DNA of 64,000 nucleotides from contig NZ_JADPMR010000001.1 in NCBI RefSeq assembly GCF_015686695.1, positions 3,022,990 to 3,086,989 of the forward strand, read 5' to 3'. The DNA is from Vibrio nitrifigilis (GTDB taxonomy: Bacteria > Pseudomonadota > Gammaproteobacteria > Enterobacterales > Vibrionaceae). Below, one piece after another: positions 44,570 to 53,121 of this stretch. How positions within the stretch are numbered: the first letter of the stretch is position 1; every line of letters starts with the position of its first letter. The notes under the pieces are model-generated. The model saw only the letters and a program-made list of their open reading frames with translations, had not been told where the DNA came from and ran no database searches. The translations under genes and the position numbers were made by a program.

Positions 44570-47029
44570 ATGCGAGTATTAAAGTTTGGAGGCTCATCGT
44601 TAGCGGATGCAGATCGTTTTCTAAGAGCGGCTGACATCATCGCCAATAATGCCAAGCAAGAAGAAGTGGCTGTAGTGCTGTCGGCACCAGGAAAAACAAC
44701 AAACAAGCTTGTTGCCATTATTGAAAGTGCAATGCGCCACGGTGAAGCTGAATTACAAGTAGAACAGCTCGAAACAGCATTTCATACTCTGTTTAACGAC
44801 ATTAAAGCCGTATTGCCAAACATAGAAGGTAATGAATTTGATAAGCAGGTTCGTCAGTCTATGTCCAAATTACGTGAATTTGTACATGGTATTACGCTGC
44901 TTAGTATGTGTCCTGATAATGTTAATGCTCGCATTATTAGTAAAGGGGAACGAGTTTCTATTCAGCTTATGAAAGCTGTGATGGAAGCTAAAGGGCTAAA
45001 AGCTGATCTGATTGACCCTGTGAAATATCTGAGTGCGCAAGGGGAATACCTGGAAGCCATGGTTGATGTGGAAGCGTCAACCAACAATTTCCGTCAACAT
45101 CCATTAGCTGATGATCATGTGCATATCATGCCTGGTTTTACTGCGGGTAATAAAAAAGGTGAGCTAGTCTGTTTAGGCCGCAATGGTTCGGATTATTCTG
45201 CTGCTGTGTTAGCGGCGTGTTTACGTGCCGATTGTTGTGAAATCTGGACCGACGTTGATGGCGTCTACAACTGTGACCCTCGCTTAGTGAAAGACGCCCG
45301 CTTATTGAAATCGCTTAGTTATCAAGAAGCGATGGAACTCTCTTACTTTGGCGCTTCGGTTATGCACCCTAAGACGATTGCTCCTATTGCCCAGTTCCAA
45401 ATTCCTTGCCTCATTAAAAACAGTTTTAATCCTCAAGGTGCAGGCACATTAATCGGTCAAGATACAGGCGAAGATGAGCTAGAAATTAAAGGCATTACCA
45501 CGTTAAGTAATTTAACCATGGTAAATGTTTCAGGCCCTGGTATGAAAGGAATGGTGGGCATGGCTAGCCGTGTTTTCGGCACTATGTCTTCCCATGGGGT
45601 GTCGATTGTACTGATTACGCAATCTTCTTCTGAATACAGCATCAGCTTTTGTATTGAAGCTGATAATAAAGCTCAAGCACAATTGGCTCTCTCTGATGAG
45701 TTTGAATTGGAGCTGAAAGATGGTCTATTAGAACCGGTCGAGTTTATGGATGACTTAGCTATCATCAGTTTAGTGGGTGATGGTATGCGTACTTCTTGCG
45801 GAATCGCTTCCCAATTCTTTACTTCGTTAGCTGAAGTTCACGTTAATATCATTGCTATTGCTCAAGGCTCTTCCGAACGAGCAATCTCTGCGGTTATTCC
45901 TGAAGGAAAAATTTCAGAGGCGATTAAGACTTGTCACGAAAACTTCTTCAATTCTAAGCATTACCTCGATGTTTTTGTTGTCGGTGTTGGCGGTGTCGGT
46001 GGCGAATTGGTCGATCAAATTCATCGTCAGCAGGAAAAATTGGCGACGAAAGGGACCATTTTACGAGTGTGCGGTTTAGCTAACAGTAAAGGCTTGTTGC
46101 TCGATAGTGAGGGGTTACCACTCGATAATTGGCGGGATCGCATGGATAGCGTGACGGAAGAGTTCAGTCTTGCTCGTTTGATTGCATTGGTTCAACGTAA
46201 CCATATTATCAACCCAGTGCTGGTGGATTGTACTTCTAGTGACGAGATTGCTAAACAATACGCTGATTTCTTAGCGGCGGGTTTCCATGTTGTGACTCCC
46301 AACAAAAAGGCAAATACCGCTAGCATGGCTTACTATCAGCAGTTGCGTGAAGTGGCGCGTCACTCTCGCCGTAAGTTAATGTATGAAACAACAGTTGGGG
46401 CTGGCTTACCTGTCATTGAGAACTTACAGAACCTTATTGCTGCTGGGGATGAGTTAGAACAATTTAATGGTATTCTTTCAGGGTCTTTATCCTTTATTTT
46501 TGGTAAGTTAGACGAAGGATTAACATTGAGCCAAGCAACACTACTTGCAAAGGAAAAAGGGTTTACGGAACCTGATCCTCGTGATGACCTTTCCGGGATG
46601 GATGTTGCGCGTAAACTGCTTATTCTTGCTCGTGAAAGTGGCATGAAGTTAGAGCTTAGTGATGTAAAAGTTGAACAAGCACTACCACCAGGCTTTGATG
46701 ATAGTGGCAGTGTTGCTGAGTTTATCGAGCGTCTGCCTCAAGCTGATGAATACTTTACTCAGCTGTTTAATGAAGCGTCTGCTCAAGGCAAAGTGTTACG
46801 TTACGTTGGTGAGATTGCTGATGGCCAATGTCGAGTGCGTATCGCGATGGTCGATGAAAATGATCCAATGTACAAAGTAAAAGAGGGTGAAAACGCACTG
46901 GCATTCTATAGTCGTTATTACCAACCAATTCCATTAGTGCTGCGCGGATATGGTGCCGGTACTGAAGTAACAGCTGCTGGTGTCTTCTCTGACGTGATGC
47001 GAACACTAGGCTGGAAATTAGGGGTTTAA
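44570..47029 (+). CDS. thrA: Bifunctional aspartokinase I / homoserine dehydrogenase I
   Basis: First and third steps of threonine synthesis from aspartate. The 819 residues hold an aspartokinase domain (LKFGGSSLADADRF at the N-terminus, ISKGERVSIQLM, DVDGVYNCDPRL), two ACT regulatory units (around residues 315-460, VNVSGPGMKGMVGMA and SLVGDGM) that bind threonine in this family, and a homoserine dehydrogenase domain starting at VVGVGGVGGELVDQI (about residue 470) with GAGLPVIENLQNL. A CGGAGGG ribosome site precedes the ATG. Confidence 0.98.
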   Translation: MRVLKFGGSSLADADRFLRAADIIANNAKQEEVAVVLSAPGKTTNKLVAIIESAMRHGEAELQVEQLETAFHTLFNDIKAVLPNIEGNEFDKQVRQSMSKLREFVHGITLLSMCPDNVNARIISKGERVSIQLMKAVMEAKGLKADLIDPVKYLSAQGEYLEAMVDVEASTNNFRQHPLADDHVHIMPGFTAGNKKGELVCLGRNGSDYSAAVLAACLRADCCEIWTDVDGVYNCDPRLVKDARLLKSLSYQEAMELSYFGASVMHPKTIAPIAQFQIPCLIKNSFNPQGAGTLIGQDTGEDELEIKGITTLSNLTMVNVSGPGMKGMVGMASRVFGTMSSHGVSIVLITQSSSEYSISFCIEADNKAQAQLALSDEFELELKDGLLEPVEFMDDLAIISLVGDGMRTSCGIASQFFTSLAEVHVNIIAIAQGSSERAISAVIPEGKISEAIKTCHENFFNSKHYLDVFVVGVGGVGGELVDQIHRQQEKLATKGTILRVCGLANSKGLLLDSEGLPLDNWRDRMDSVTEEFSLARLIALVQRNHIINPVLVDCTSSDEIAKQYADFLAAGFHVVTPNKKANTASMAYYQQLREVARHSRRKLMYETTVGAGLPVIENLQNLIAAGDELEQFNGILSGSLSFIFGKLDEGLTLSQATLLAKEKGFTEPDPRDDLSGMDVARKLLILARESGMKLELSDVKVEQALPPGFDDSGSVAEFIERLPQADEYFTQLFNEASAQGKVLRYVGEIADGQCRVRIAMVDENDPMYKVKEGENALAFYSRYYQPIPLVLRGYGAGTEVTAAGVFSDVMRTLGWKLGV

Positions 47030-47034
47030 TCCAC

Positions 47035-48006
47035 ATGAGTTCTGATGACATGGGCGTTGTCGTTTACGCCCCAGCTTCTATTGGTAATGTCAGCGTCGGT
47101 TTTGACGTGTTGGGGGCGGCTGTGTCTCCAATTGATGGCACACTGCTTGGTGATAGAGTAGAAGTAAAACTAGGCGACCAACCGTTCAGCTTGGCAACTG
47201 CGGGGCACTTTGTGTCTAAGTTGCCATCAGAACCTAAAGAGAACATCGTTTACGATTGTTGGCAGGTGTTCGGGCGTGAGTTAGCGAAAAAACAGTTACC
47301 GCTAAAAAATGTGGCGATGACATTAGAGAAGAACATGCCAATCGGTTCAGGTTTGGGCTCTAGTGCTTGTTCAATCGTTGCTGCTCTTGATGCGCTAAAC
47401 CGTTTTCACGGTCAGCCATTAAATGAGACAGAACTTTTAGCCTTAATGGGTGAGATGGAAGGTAAAATCTCTGGTGGTGTCCACTACGATAATGTTGCTC
47501 CTTGTTATTTGGGCGGTGTTCAATTGATGGTGGAAGAGCTGGATATTATTAGCCAAGAAATCCCTTGTTTTGATGATTGGTTTTGGGTGATGGCTTATCC
47601 CGGGATCAAAGTCTCTACAGCAGAAGCTCGCGCCATTCTACCTGCTCAATATCGCCGCCAAGACATTATTGCCCACGGTCGTTATCTTGCAGGTTTCGTC
47701 CATGCTTGTCATAGTGGGCAAGGTGATTTAGCTGCCAAAATGATCAAAGATGTCGTGGCTGAACCCTATCGTGAAAAACTACTGCCAGGTTTTGCACAAG
47801 CAAGAAAATATGCATTATCAGCAGGTGCGTTAGCAACCGGTATTTCTGGTAGTGGCCCTACGCTGTTTAGTGTATGTAAAGAAAAAGAAGTTGCCGAACG
47901 TGTTGCACGTTGGCTTGAACAAAACTACGTACAAAATGAAGAAGGTTTTGTGCATATTTGTCGTTTAGACAAACAAGGTTCGAAAGTGACAGGAAGTGAG
48001 CTATGA
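47035..48006 (+). CDS. thrB: Homoserine kinase
   Basis: GHMP-family kinase that makes O-phosphohomoserine. Motifs are VYAPASIGNVSVGFDVLGAA at the N-terminus, the ATP loop PIGSGLGSSACSIVAAL near residue 102 and the C-terminal TGISGSGPTLFSVC. The start at 47035 gives 323 aa; ATG 47050 (318 aa) fits the family start even better, and the choice cannot be fixed from the ribosome sites. It lies 5 bp after thrA and overlaps thrC through ATGA. Confidence 0.96.
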   Translation: MSSDDMGVVVYAPASIGNVSVGFDVLGAAVSPIDGTLLGDRVEVKLGDQPFSLATAGHFVSKLPSEPKENIVYDCWQVFGRELAKKQLPLKNVAMTLEKNMPIGSGLGSSACSIVAALDALNRFHGQPLNETELLALMGEMEGKISGGVHYDNVAPCYLGGVQLMVEELDIISQEIPCFDDWFWVMAYPGIKVSTAEARAILPAQYRRQDIIAHGRYLAGFVHACHSGQGDLAAKMIKDVVAEPYREKLLPGFAQARKYALSAGALATGISGSGPTLFSVCKEKEVAERVARWLEQNYVQNEEGFVHICRLDKQGSKVTGSEL

Positions 48007-49292
48007 AGCTTTACAATATAAAAGAAAATGATGAACAAGTTTCCTTTGGTCAAGCCGTACGCCAAGGGTTAGGTCGAAACCAAGGTCTATTTTTTCCATC
48101 TGAGTTACCGAAGTTCGATGATATCGATGCTTTATTAGCTGAAGACTTTGTGCCACGCAGTGCAAAAATTTTATCTGCATTAATTGGTGATGAACTACCC
48201 GCAGAAAAGGTTTATGAATTAGTAAACAACGCTTTTCAATTCCCAGCGCCAATTAAACAGGTTAAAGATGGAGTTTATGCGTTAGAGTTATTCCATGGCC
48301 CGACGTTAGCGTTTAAAGACTTTGGTGGCCGTTTTATGGCTCAATCACTAGCTGCTGTTTCTGATGGTGGCAAAATCACTATTTTGACGGCAACGTCTGG
48401 TGATACAGGTGCTGCAGTCGCGCATGCTTTCTATGGTATGGAAAATATCAACGTCGTGATTTTGTACCCGAAAGGCAAAATTAGCCCTCTACAAGAAAAG
48501 TTATTCTGTACTCTCGGTAAAAATATTCACACAGTCGCGGTTAACGCAGACTTTGATGCTTGCCAAACTTTAGTTAAACACGCATTTGATGATGCTGAAT
48601 TGCGTGAGCAAGTCGGTCTAAACTCGGCTAACTCAATTAATATTAGCCGTTTAATGGCACAGATCTGTTATTACTTTGAAGCGGCTGCTCAAATGAGCAA
48701 AGCTGAGCGTGAAAATCTAGTAATCTCAGTGCCAAGCGGTAACTTTGGTAACTTAACCGCAGGCCTATTGGCGAAAGCGCTTGGTCTACCAGTTAAGCGT
48801 TTTATCGCGGCGACCAACGCGAATGATACTGTGCCTCGTTATCTTCAAACAGGTAAGTGGGAGCCAAAACCAACTGTTGCAACCACATCTAACGCAATGG
48901 ACGTGAGCCAACCTAATAACTGGCCGCGTATTGAAGAACTATGCAAAGTTCAAGGATGGGGATTGGAAACATTAGGTAAAGGTGCTGTGGTTGAGGATGC
49001 ACAAGCTGCTGAATCAGTATGCGACCTGAATGAGTTAGGTTACTTATGCGAACCACATGGTTCCATTGCTTATCGCGTATTAGAAGAGCAGCGTCAAGCA
49101 GACGAAACAGGTCTGTTCTTGTGTACTGCTCACCCAGCTAAATTTAAAGAAGTTGTCGATGATATCTTAGGTTCTGATATCGAACTTCCTGCACCTTTAG
49201 CGAAGCATGCTGCGATGGATCTATTGTCTCTAAACTTTGACAACGATTTTGCGAAATTGCGTGAGTTACTGATTAAAGTACAGCAAGCTTAA
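48003..49292 (+). CDS. thrC: Threonine synthase
   Basis: PLP-dependent enzyme that converts O-phosphohomoserine to threonine. The 429-aa protein has the pyridoxal lysine in HGPTLAFKDFGGRF (about residue 107), the phosphate-binding region TATSGDTGAAVAHAF, and SVPSGNFGNLTAGLLAK. It is the long form found in enterobacteria. Its ATGA overlap with thrB implies translational coupling. A bidirectional terminator follows. Confidence 0.97.
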   Translation: MKLYNIKENDEQVSFGQAVRQGLGRNQGLFFPSELPKFDDIDALLAEDFVPRSAKILSALIGDELPAEKVYELVNNAFQFPAPIKQVKDGVYALELFHGPTLAFKDFGGRFMAQSLAAVSDGGKITILTATSGDTGAAVAHAFYGMENINVVILYPKGKISPLQEKLFCTLGKNIHTVAVNADFDACQTLVKHAFDDAELREQVGLNSANSINISRLMAQICYYFEAAAQMSKAERENLVISVPSGNFGNLTAGLLAKALGLPVKRFIAATNANDTVPRYLQTGKWEPKPTVATTSNAMDVSQPNNWPRIEELCKVQGWGLETLGKGAVVEDAQAAESVCDLNELGYLCEPHGSIAYRVLEEQRQADETGLFLCTAHPAKFKEVVDDILGSDIELPAPLAKHAAMDLLSLNFDNDFAKLRELLIKVQQA

Positions 49293-49356
49293 TGGTTATA
49301 GGGCGGTGCTTGCGCCGCCTTTATCTTCGATACAACTTTTATTGTCTATACAAATG

Positions 49357-49386
49357 AAAAGCGATGCCCTAGGGCACCGCTTTTTT
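49357..49386. terminator. Bidirectional terminator between thrABC and grcA
   Basis: AAAAGCG-A-TGCCC and GGGCA-C-CGCTTTT arms with one mismatch, T6 after on the plus strand and T4 on the minus strand. A shorter GC-rich hairpin (49302-49322) precedes it after thrC. Confidence 0.85.
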
Positions 49387-49427
49387 ATTTGTAACCGGAT
49401 AAACTATCCCGATTGACTGACGCTATA

Positions 49428-49805
49428 TTACATAGATTCAGTGAAAGTACGTGAGATAACATCACGTTGTTGTTCTGGAGTCAATGAGTTAAAACGCACT
49501 GCGTAACCAGATACTCGGATAGTTAATTGAGGGTATTTTTCTGGGTGATCGATAGCGTCTAGTAGAGTTTCACGGTGTAAAACGTTAACGTTTAGGTGTT
49601 GGCCACCTTCAACAAGTGGAGCGGCTTTAACTGCAACTTCACGGCCTTCGTATTCACCTAGATCGCTAACAGGAACAACTTGATCCGCTTCGAAACCATT
49701 TAATGCAGCAACACAACGAGCTTCGTTAGTTTCGTTGTTGATCAACCAAATAGAGTTTAGTAGTGCGTCGTTAGCTGCTTTAGTAATTTGAATACCTTGG
49801 ATCAT
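49428..49805 (-). CDS. grcA: Autonomous glycyl radical cofactor
   Basis: GrcA (YfiD) replaces the oxygen-damaged C-terminal part of pyruvate formate-lyase and restores its glycyl radical. The 125-aa protein ends in the PFL-like segment LTIRVSGYAVRFNSLTPEQQ, with the radical glycine near residue 100, preceded by GGQHLNVNVLHRETL. ATG 49805 follows AGGAG by nine bases; GTG 49808 is less likely. It has a promoter with two FNR-type boxes spaced 53 bp apart, as at E. coli yfiD. Confidence 0.96.
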   Translation of the reverse strand: MIQGIQITKAANDALLNSIWLINNETNEARCVAALNGFEADQVVPVSDLGEYEGREVAVKAAPLVEGGQHLNVNVLHRETLLDAIDHPEKYPQLTIRVSGYAVRFNSLTPEQQRDVISRTFTESM

Positions 49806-49874
49806 CACAATCTCCTAAACCACTTAATGTGGTGTTTGTTGGTGTTAAATTTCAATTCTTTTGTCGAGCTTGGT

Positions 49875-49880
49875 ATTGTA
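49875..49880 (-). promoter_or_regulatory. grcA -10 element candidate
   Basis: TACAAT on the minus strand. Transcription would start near 49868, which puts the centre of the nearer FNR box about 42-43 bp upstream, the place of a class II activator site. Confidence 0.5.
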
Positions 49881-49904
49881 TACCTAATGACCACAATTAT
49901 AGTA

Positions 49905-49918
49905 TTGATTTAAGTCAA
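49905..49918. promoter_or_regulatory. FNR-type box I of grcA
   Basis: TTGAT-TTAA-GTCAA, one base away from the consensus TTGAT-N4-ATCAA. Centre at 49911.5. Confidence 0.65.
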
Positions 49919-49957
49919 ATAACAACAATTATCCATGTTTTTTTAGAGGTTATTTTC

Positions 49958-49971
49958 TTGATTTGAATCAA
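49958..49971. promoter_or_regulatory. FNR-type box II of grcA
   Basis: TTGAT-TTGA-ATCAA, a perfect consensus. Its centre at 49964.5 is 53 bp from box I. The remaining gap up to nfo (49972-50133) is AT-rich and shows nothing else clear. Confidence 0.7.
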
Positions 49972-50133
49972 TAAGATTAATAAAAATAACGAACTAACAG
50001 TATATTTGATGAATTAAAAAATAGTTGTATTGGTTAAATGTTGTAAATTTACTACATTTTATGTTTTTTAATATGCTCACTTTGCATAATATCAATCTGT
50101 TAGAGTGTAAAACTGAAAGTGAAAAGTGATTTA

Positions 50134-51009
50134 ATGACAAATTCTAACTTGGCATTTAACAAGAAATTCATCGGAGCACATGTCTCGGCTGCGGGTGGGG
50201 TGGATCAGGCACCTAAACGAGCTAAGGAAATCGGTGCCAATGCTTTTGCCTTGTTCACCAAAAATCAACGGCAGTGGGTTGCCAAACCGCTGGATGATAA
50301 AGTGGTGGCAAACTTTAAGCGTTTATGTGTCGCTTTAGGCTACTCTGCTGATCAAATCTTGCCGCATGACTCATACCTGATCAATTTAGGTGCACCTGAC
50401 GACGAAAAGCTCGCAAAATCGCGCGCAGCGTTTATCGATGAGATGGAACGTTGCCACGAACTTGGACTTAAGCTATTGAATTTCCATCCTGGAAGTCATT
50501 TAAAACAGATATCTGAATCTGAGTGTCTGAGTAAGATAGCTGAATCAATCAATTTAGCTCACGAAGCGGTGCCCAATGTTATCGCTGTGATAGAAAACAC
50601 CGCGGGGCAGGGAAGTAATTTAGGTTGGAGGTTTGAGCATCTTGCTGAAATTATTGAACAAGTAAAAGATAAATCTCGAGTTGGAGTATGTATTGATACT
50701 TGCCATACCTTTGCGGCTGGATACGATTTAACCTCAACCGAAGCTTGCGAAGCAACGTTTGCAGAGTTTGATAAAGTGGTAGGGATGCACTATTTAAGGG
50801 CAATGCATATTAATGATTCAAAAAATGAATGCGGTAGTCGCGTTGACCGCCATCACTCTTTAGGGGAAGGAACCATTGGCTGGTCTTGTTTTGAATATAT
50901 CGCTAAGGATCCTCGTTTTGATCATATCCCTCTGATTTTAGAAACAATCAATCCCGATATTTGGCACCAAGAAATTGCAACATTACGTCGTTTTCACCAA
51001 GAGGCGTAA
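50134..51009 (+). CDS. nfo: Endonuclease IV (AP endonuclease)
   Basis: Zinc-dependent AP endonuclease of base-excision repair. The 291-aa TIM-barrel protein shows FIGAHVSAAGGVDQAP, LNFHPGSHLK, IENTAGQG, GVCIDTCHTFAAGYD, HINDSKNECGSRVDRH and LILETINPD, which together supply the three-zinc site. ATG 50134 is taken as start; a GTG at 50119 would add five residues. The ribosome site is weak for both. Another base-excision enzyme, ung, is nearby on the same strand. Confidence 0.95.
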   Translation: MTNSNLAFNKKFIGAHVSAAGGVDQAPKRAKEIGANAFALFTKNQRQWVAKPLDDKVVANFKRLCVALGYSADQILPHDSYLINLGAPDDEKLAKSRAAFIDEMERCHELGLKLLNFHPGSHLKQISESECLSKIAESINLAHEAVPNVIAVIENTAGQGSNLGWRFEHLAEIIEQVKDKSRVGVCIDTCHTFAAGYDLTSTEACEATFAEFDKVVGMHYLRAMHINDSKNECGSRVDRHHSLGEGTIGWSCFEYIAKDPRFDHIPLILETINPDIWHQEIATLRRFHQEA

Positions 51010-51087
51010 TTTTTTTGTGATGATCGTTCAATGTGGCATCTTTTTTTCATAAGTTATTATGACGTAGTTGTAATGGAGGAATTCACA

Positions 51088-51213
51088 ATGTCACATACCA
51101 CACCAAGAATGATGGCTTCTCGCCCACAGAGTTATGCTCATCGTATGCTTGTACCCAATCGTCATGTGAATGGGCAAGGGCATCATCGATCACCTCAGCG
51201 TGCATCTAAATAA
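51088..51213 (+). CDS. Small basic protein of unknown function (41 aa)
   Basis: An ORF with a near-perfect GGAGGAATTCACA ribosome site before ATG 51088. The product is short, strongly basic and rich in Arg, His, Ser and Pro (e.g. RMMASRPQSYAHRM and GQGHHRSPQRASK), with no membrane segment. It lies between nfo and ung on the same strand. A longer in-frame reading from 51031 has no ribosome site. I recognise no family; the strong translation signal is the main support. Confidence 0.5.
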   Translation: MSHTTPRMMASRPQSYAHRMLVPNRHVNGQGHHRSPQRASK

Positions 51214-51313
51214 TGCGCTATGGAATAGACTGAGTTATTAAGAGATTGCTTTCTGCATCTTGACCTCAATTAGGTATACAATACCCTGATTAGTTGAGAA
51301 TTAAGGATCTTTT

Positions 51314-52003
51314 ATGACTCAGTCATTGACCTGGCATGACGTGATTGGTGCCGAAAAAGAGCAAGATTATTTCCGTCAAACCCTGCAATTTGTAGATTCA
51401 GAACGTCAAGCTGGAAAAGTTATTTACCCATCCACGCATGATGTCTTTAATGCCTTTCGCTTTACCGAATTTAATCAAGTTAAAGTCGTGATGCTCGGCC
51501 AAGACCCATACCATGGTCCAAACCAAGCACATGGCCTATGTTTTTCTGTTCTTCCTGGTGTTAAAACACCACCTTCATTAGTCAATATTTATAAAGAGTT
51601 AGCTCAAGATATCCCAGGGTTTCAAATCCCTTCTCACGGCTATTTAGAGAGTTGGGCGAAACAGGGAGTGCTGATGCTTAACACTGTTCTCACTGTTGAA
51701 CAAGGGAAGGCGCACTCGCACTCTAAGACAGGATGGGAACGTTTTACAGATAGAGTGATTGATGCCTTAAATCAACATGGAGAGGGCATTGTGTTTCTAT
51801 TATGGGGGGCTCATGCACAGAAAAAAGGCAGCATGATTGATACTCATCGCCATTATGTACTAAAAGCACCTCACCCTTCGCCTCTTTCTGCTCATCGCGG
51901 GTTCTTTGGTTGCCACCATTTCTCACAGGCTAATCAACTGCTTGAGCAGCAAGGTAAGTCGCCTATTGATTGGCAGCTAGAACATACCCCGCCAACTATT
52001 TAG
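51314..52003 (+). CDS. ung: Uracil-DNA glycosylase
   Basis: Removes uracil from DNA (family 1 UDG). The 229-aa protein contains the water-activating motif GQDPYHGPNQAHGLCFSV near residue 63 and the DNA-intercalation loop HPSPLSAHRGFFGC with the catalytic histidine. AAGGATC precedes the ATG. It is not followed by a classical terminator; a dispersed repeat fills the region after it. Confidence 0.97.
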   Translation: MTQSLTWHDVIGAEKEQDYFRQTLQFVDSERQAGKVIYPSTHDVFNAFRFTEFNQVKVVMLGQDPYHGPNQAHGLCFSVLPGVKTPPSLVNIYKELAQDIPGFQIPSHGYLESWAKQGVLMLNTVLTVEQGKAHSHSKTGWERFTDRVIDALNQHGEGIVFLLWGAHAQKKGSMIDTHRHYVLKAPHPSPLSAHRGFFGCHHFSQANQLLEQQGKSPIDWQLEHTPPTI

Positions 52004-52062
52004 TTAGCGATTGAGACTTAACTAATCCGTGTTACTTTCAACATAGTATCACTATGCCTTCA

Positions 52063-52119
52063 AATCAGTGTCTTGCCTAAGAGCGAATACATCCTCGCTG
52101 AAACAGCGTCTTGAGGTTA
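52063..52119 (-). repeat. Dispersed intergenic repeat, copy B
   Basis: The reverse complement of 52084-52119 matches copy A at 23329-23364 (34/36 bases), and that of 52063-52082 matches copy C (18/20). The 325-bp ung-hemerythrin gap also has a second end-like sequence, ACCCAAGTGACATT at 52210-52223, repeated exactly at 63981-63994. No gene is seen in the gap. Confidence 0.6.
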
Positions 52120-52328
52120 CTTGGGGATAATGATTATGGTTGATATTAAATATTCGACCGTAGTCAAAGTGTCTACAAAGTGAGTTTTATACACTTAAAG
52201 TAGATATATACCCAAGTGACATTGCCTAACAGAGGTTACACTTCTATTAGTTGTAGTGATAATTAAGTTATAGCGGTATGCAGGTTGTTTCCCCTATGAG
52301 GTCATTTGGGCATATAAGGAGCGGCACT

Positions 52329-52880
52329 ATGATGATTGAGCGGATTAGACGTGAACATGGTTATATGGTTCGATTACTCGCTATTCTACGCCATAAATTT
52401 GAAGAGTTACGAGCAGAGCAAGGAATTAGCTATAGTTTGGTAAAAGAGATCGTTGATTACTTAGCGACGCATTCAGAAGCAATACACCACCCTAAAGAGG
52501 ACATTATTTATCGTTATTACATTGATAAATACGGTGTAGATGAAAACATGGCGAATTTGGAGAAAGAGCATCTCTCTTTAGCCGAGAAAACTCACGAGTT
52601 TCTTAATTTAGTTGAGATGATCCTTCAAGATGCGATTGTGCCTCAAGATGTTTTTCTCAAACAATTAGAAGGGTTTATTGTGGCTCAGAAACAGCATCTG
52701 GATTTAGAAGAACAATCGGTGCTACCAAAGATTAATCAAACCTTTTCAGCAGAAGATTGGCAGGCTGTTGAATCGATGTGGAGTCAAAATGAATCGGATC
52801 CTGTGTTTGGTGAGACGATCGCAGACCGTTATAAACAGATAGCCCAGTTAGTCAGAGCCACTGATCTTGAGTACCATTAA
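52329..52880 (+). CDS. Hemerythrin-domain protein
   Basis: A 183-aa protein with a hemerythrin HHE fold: His in RREHGYM (residue ~7), the paired motif THSEAIHHPKEDIIY, His in EKEHLSLAEK and the C-terminal HLDLEEQSVLPK, which give the His and acidic ligands of a di-iron site. Such proteins bind oxygen or nitric oxide or sense iron; the role here is open. ATG 52329 is seven bases after AGGAG; an upstream in-frame ATG at 52278 is less likely. Terminator directly follows. Confidence 0.83.
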   Translation: MMIERIRREHGYMVRLLAILRHKFEELRAEQGISYSLVKEIVDYLATHSEAIHHPKEDIIYRYYIDKYGVDENMANLEKEHLSLAEKTHEFLNLVEMILQDAIVPQDVFLKQLEGFIVAQKQHLDLEEQSVLPKINQTFSAEDWQAVESMWSQNESDPVFGETIADRYKQIAQLVRATDLEYH

Positions 52881-52896
52881 TTTAAGTCATCGTAAA

Positions 52897-52928
52897 TAAA
52901 AGAGGCATCACTTGGATGCCTCTTTTTT
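52897..52928. terminator. Bidirectional terminator after the hemerythrin gene
   Basis: AAAAGAGGCATC and GATGCCTCTTTT arms around ACTTG with T6 on the plus strand and T4 on the minus strand. It is shared with the converging DUF3545 gene. Confidence 0.9.
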
Positions 52929-52935
52929 ACTAATT

Positions 52936-53121
52936 CTAAATTTGTTGAATGTCACTAATATCTAAGCAGGCATCCATTTCCATTAGTTCCCTCTCTAGCT
53001 GTCGTTTGTCCCTTAGCGCTTCGATTTCTCTCCACATTCTTTTACCCGGTTTGGCTGCACGGGCAGCGCGAATTTTATTAATTTCGTTTTCTAACAGTTC
53101 CACTAAATGCATATCATCCAT
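52936..53121 (-). CDS. DUF3545-like small protein
   Basis: A highly charged 61-aa protein, helical throughout, with the block KRMWREIEALRDKRQLERELMEM-type core that resembles the DUF3545 family of vibrios and Shewanella. Function unknown. ATG 53121 is taken as start; an ATG two codons earlier (53127) is possible. It ends next to the shared terminator at 52897-52928. Confidence 0.65.
   Translation of the reverse strand: MDDMHLVELLENEINKIRAARAAKPGKRMWREIEALRDKRQLERELMEMDACLDISDIQQI

Noticed and set aside
51031..51087. Longer version of the small basic protein starting at 51031
   Set aside because: No ribosome site before 51031, whereas ATG 51088 has an excellent one.
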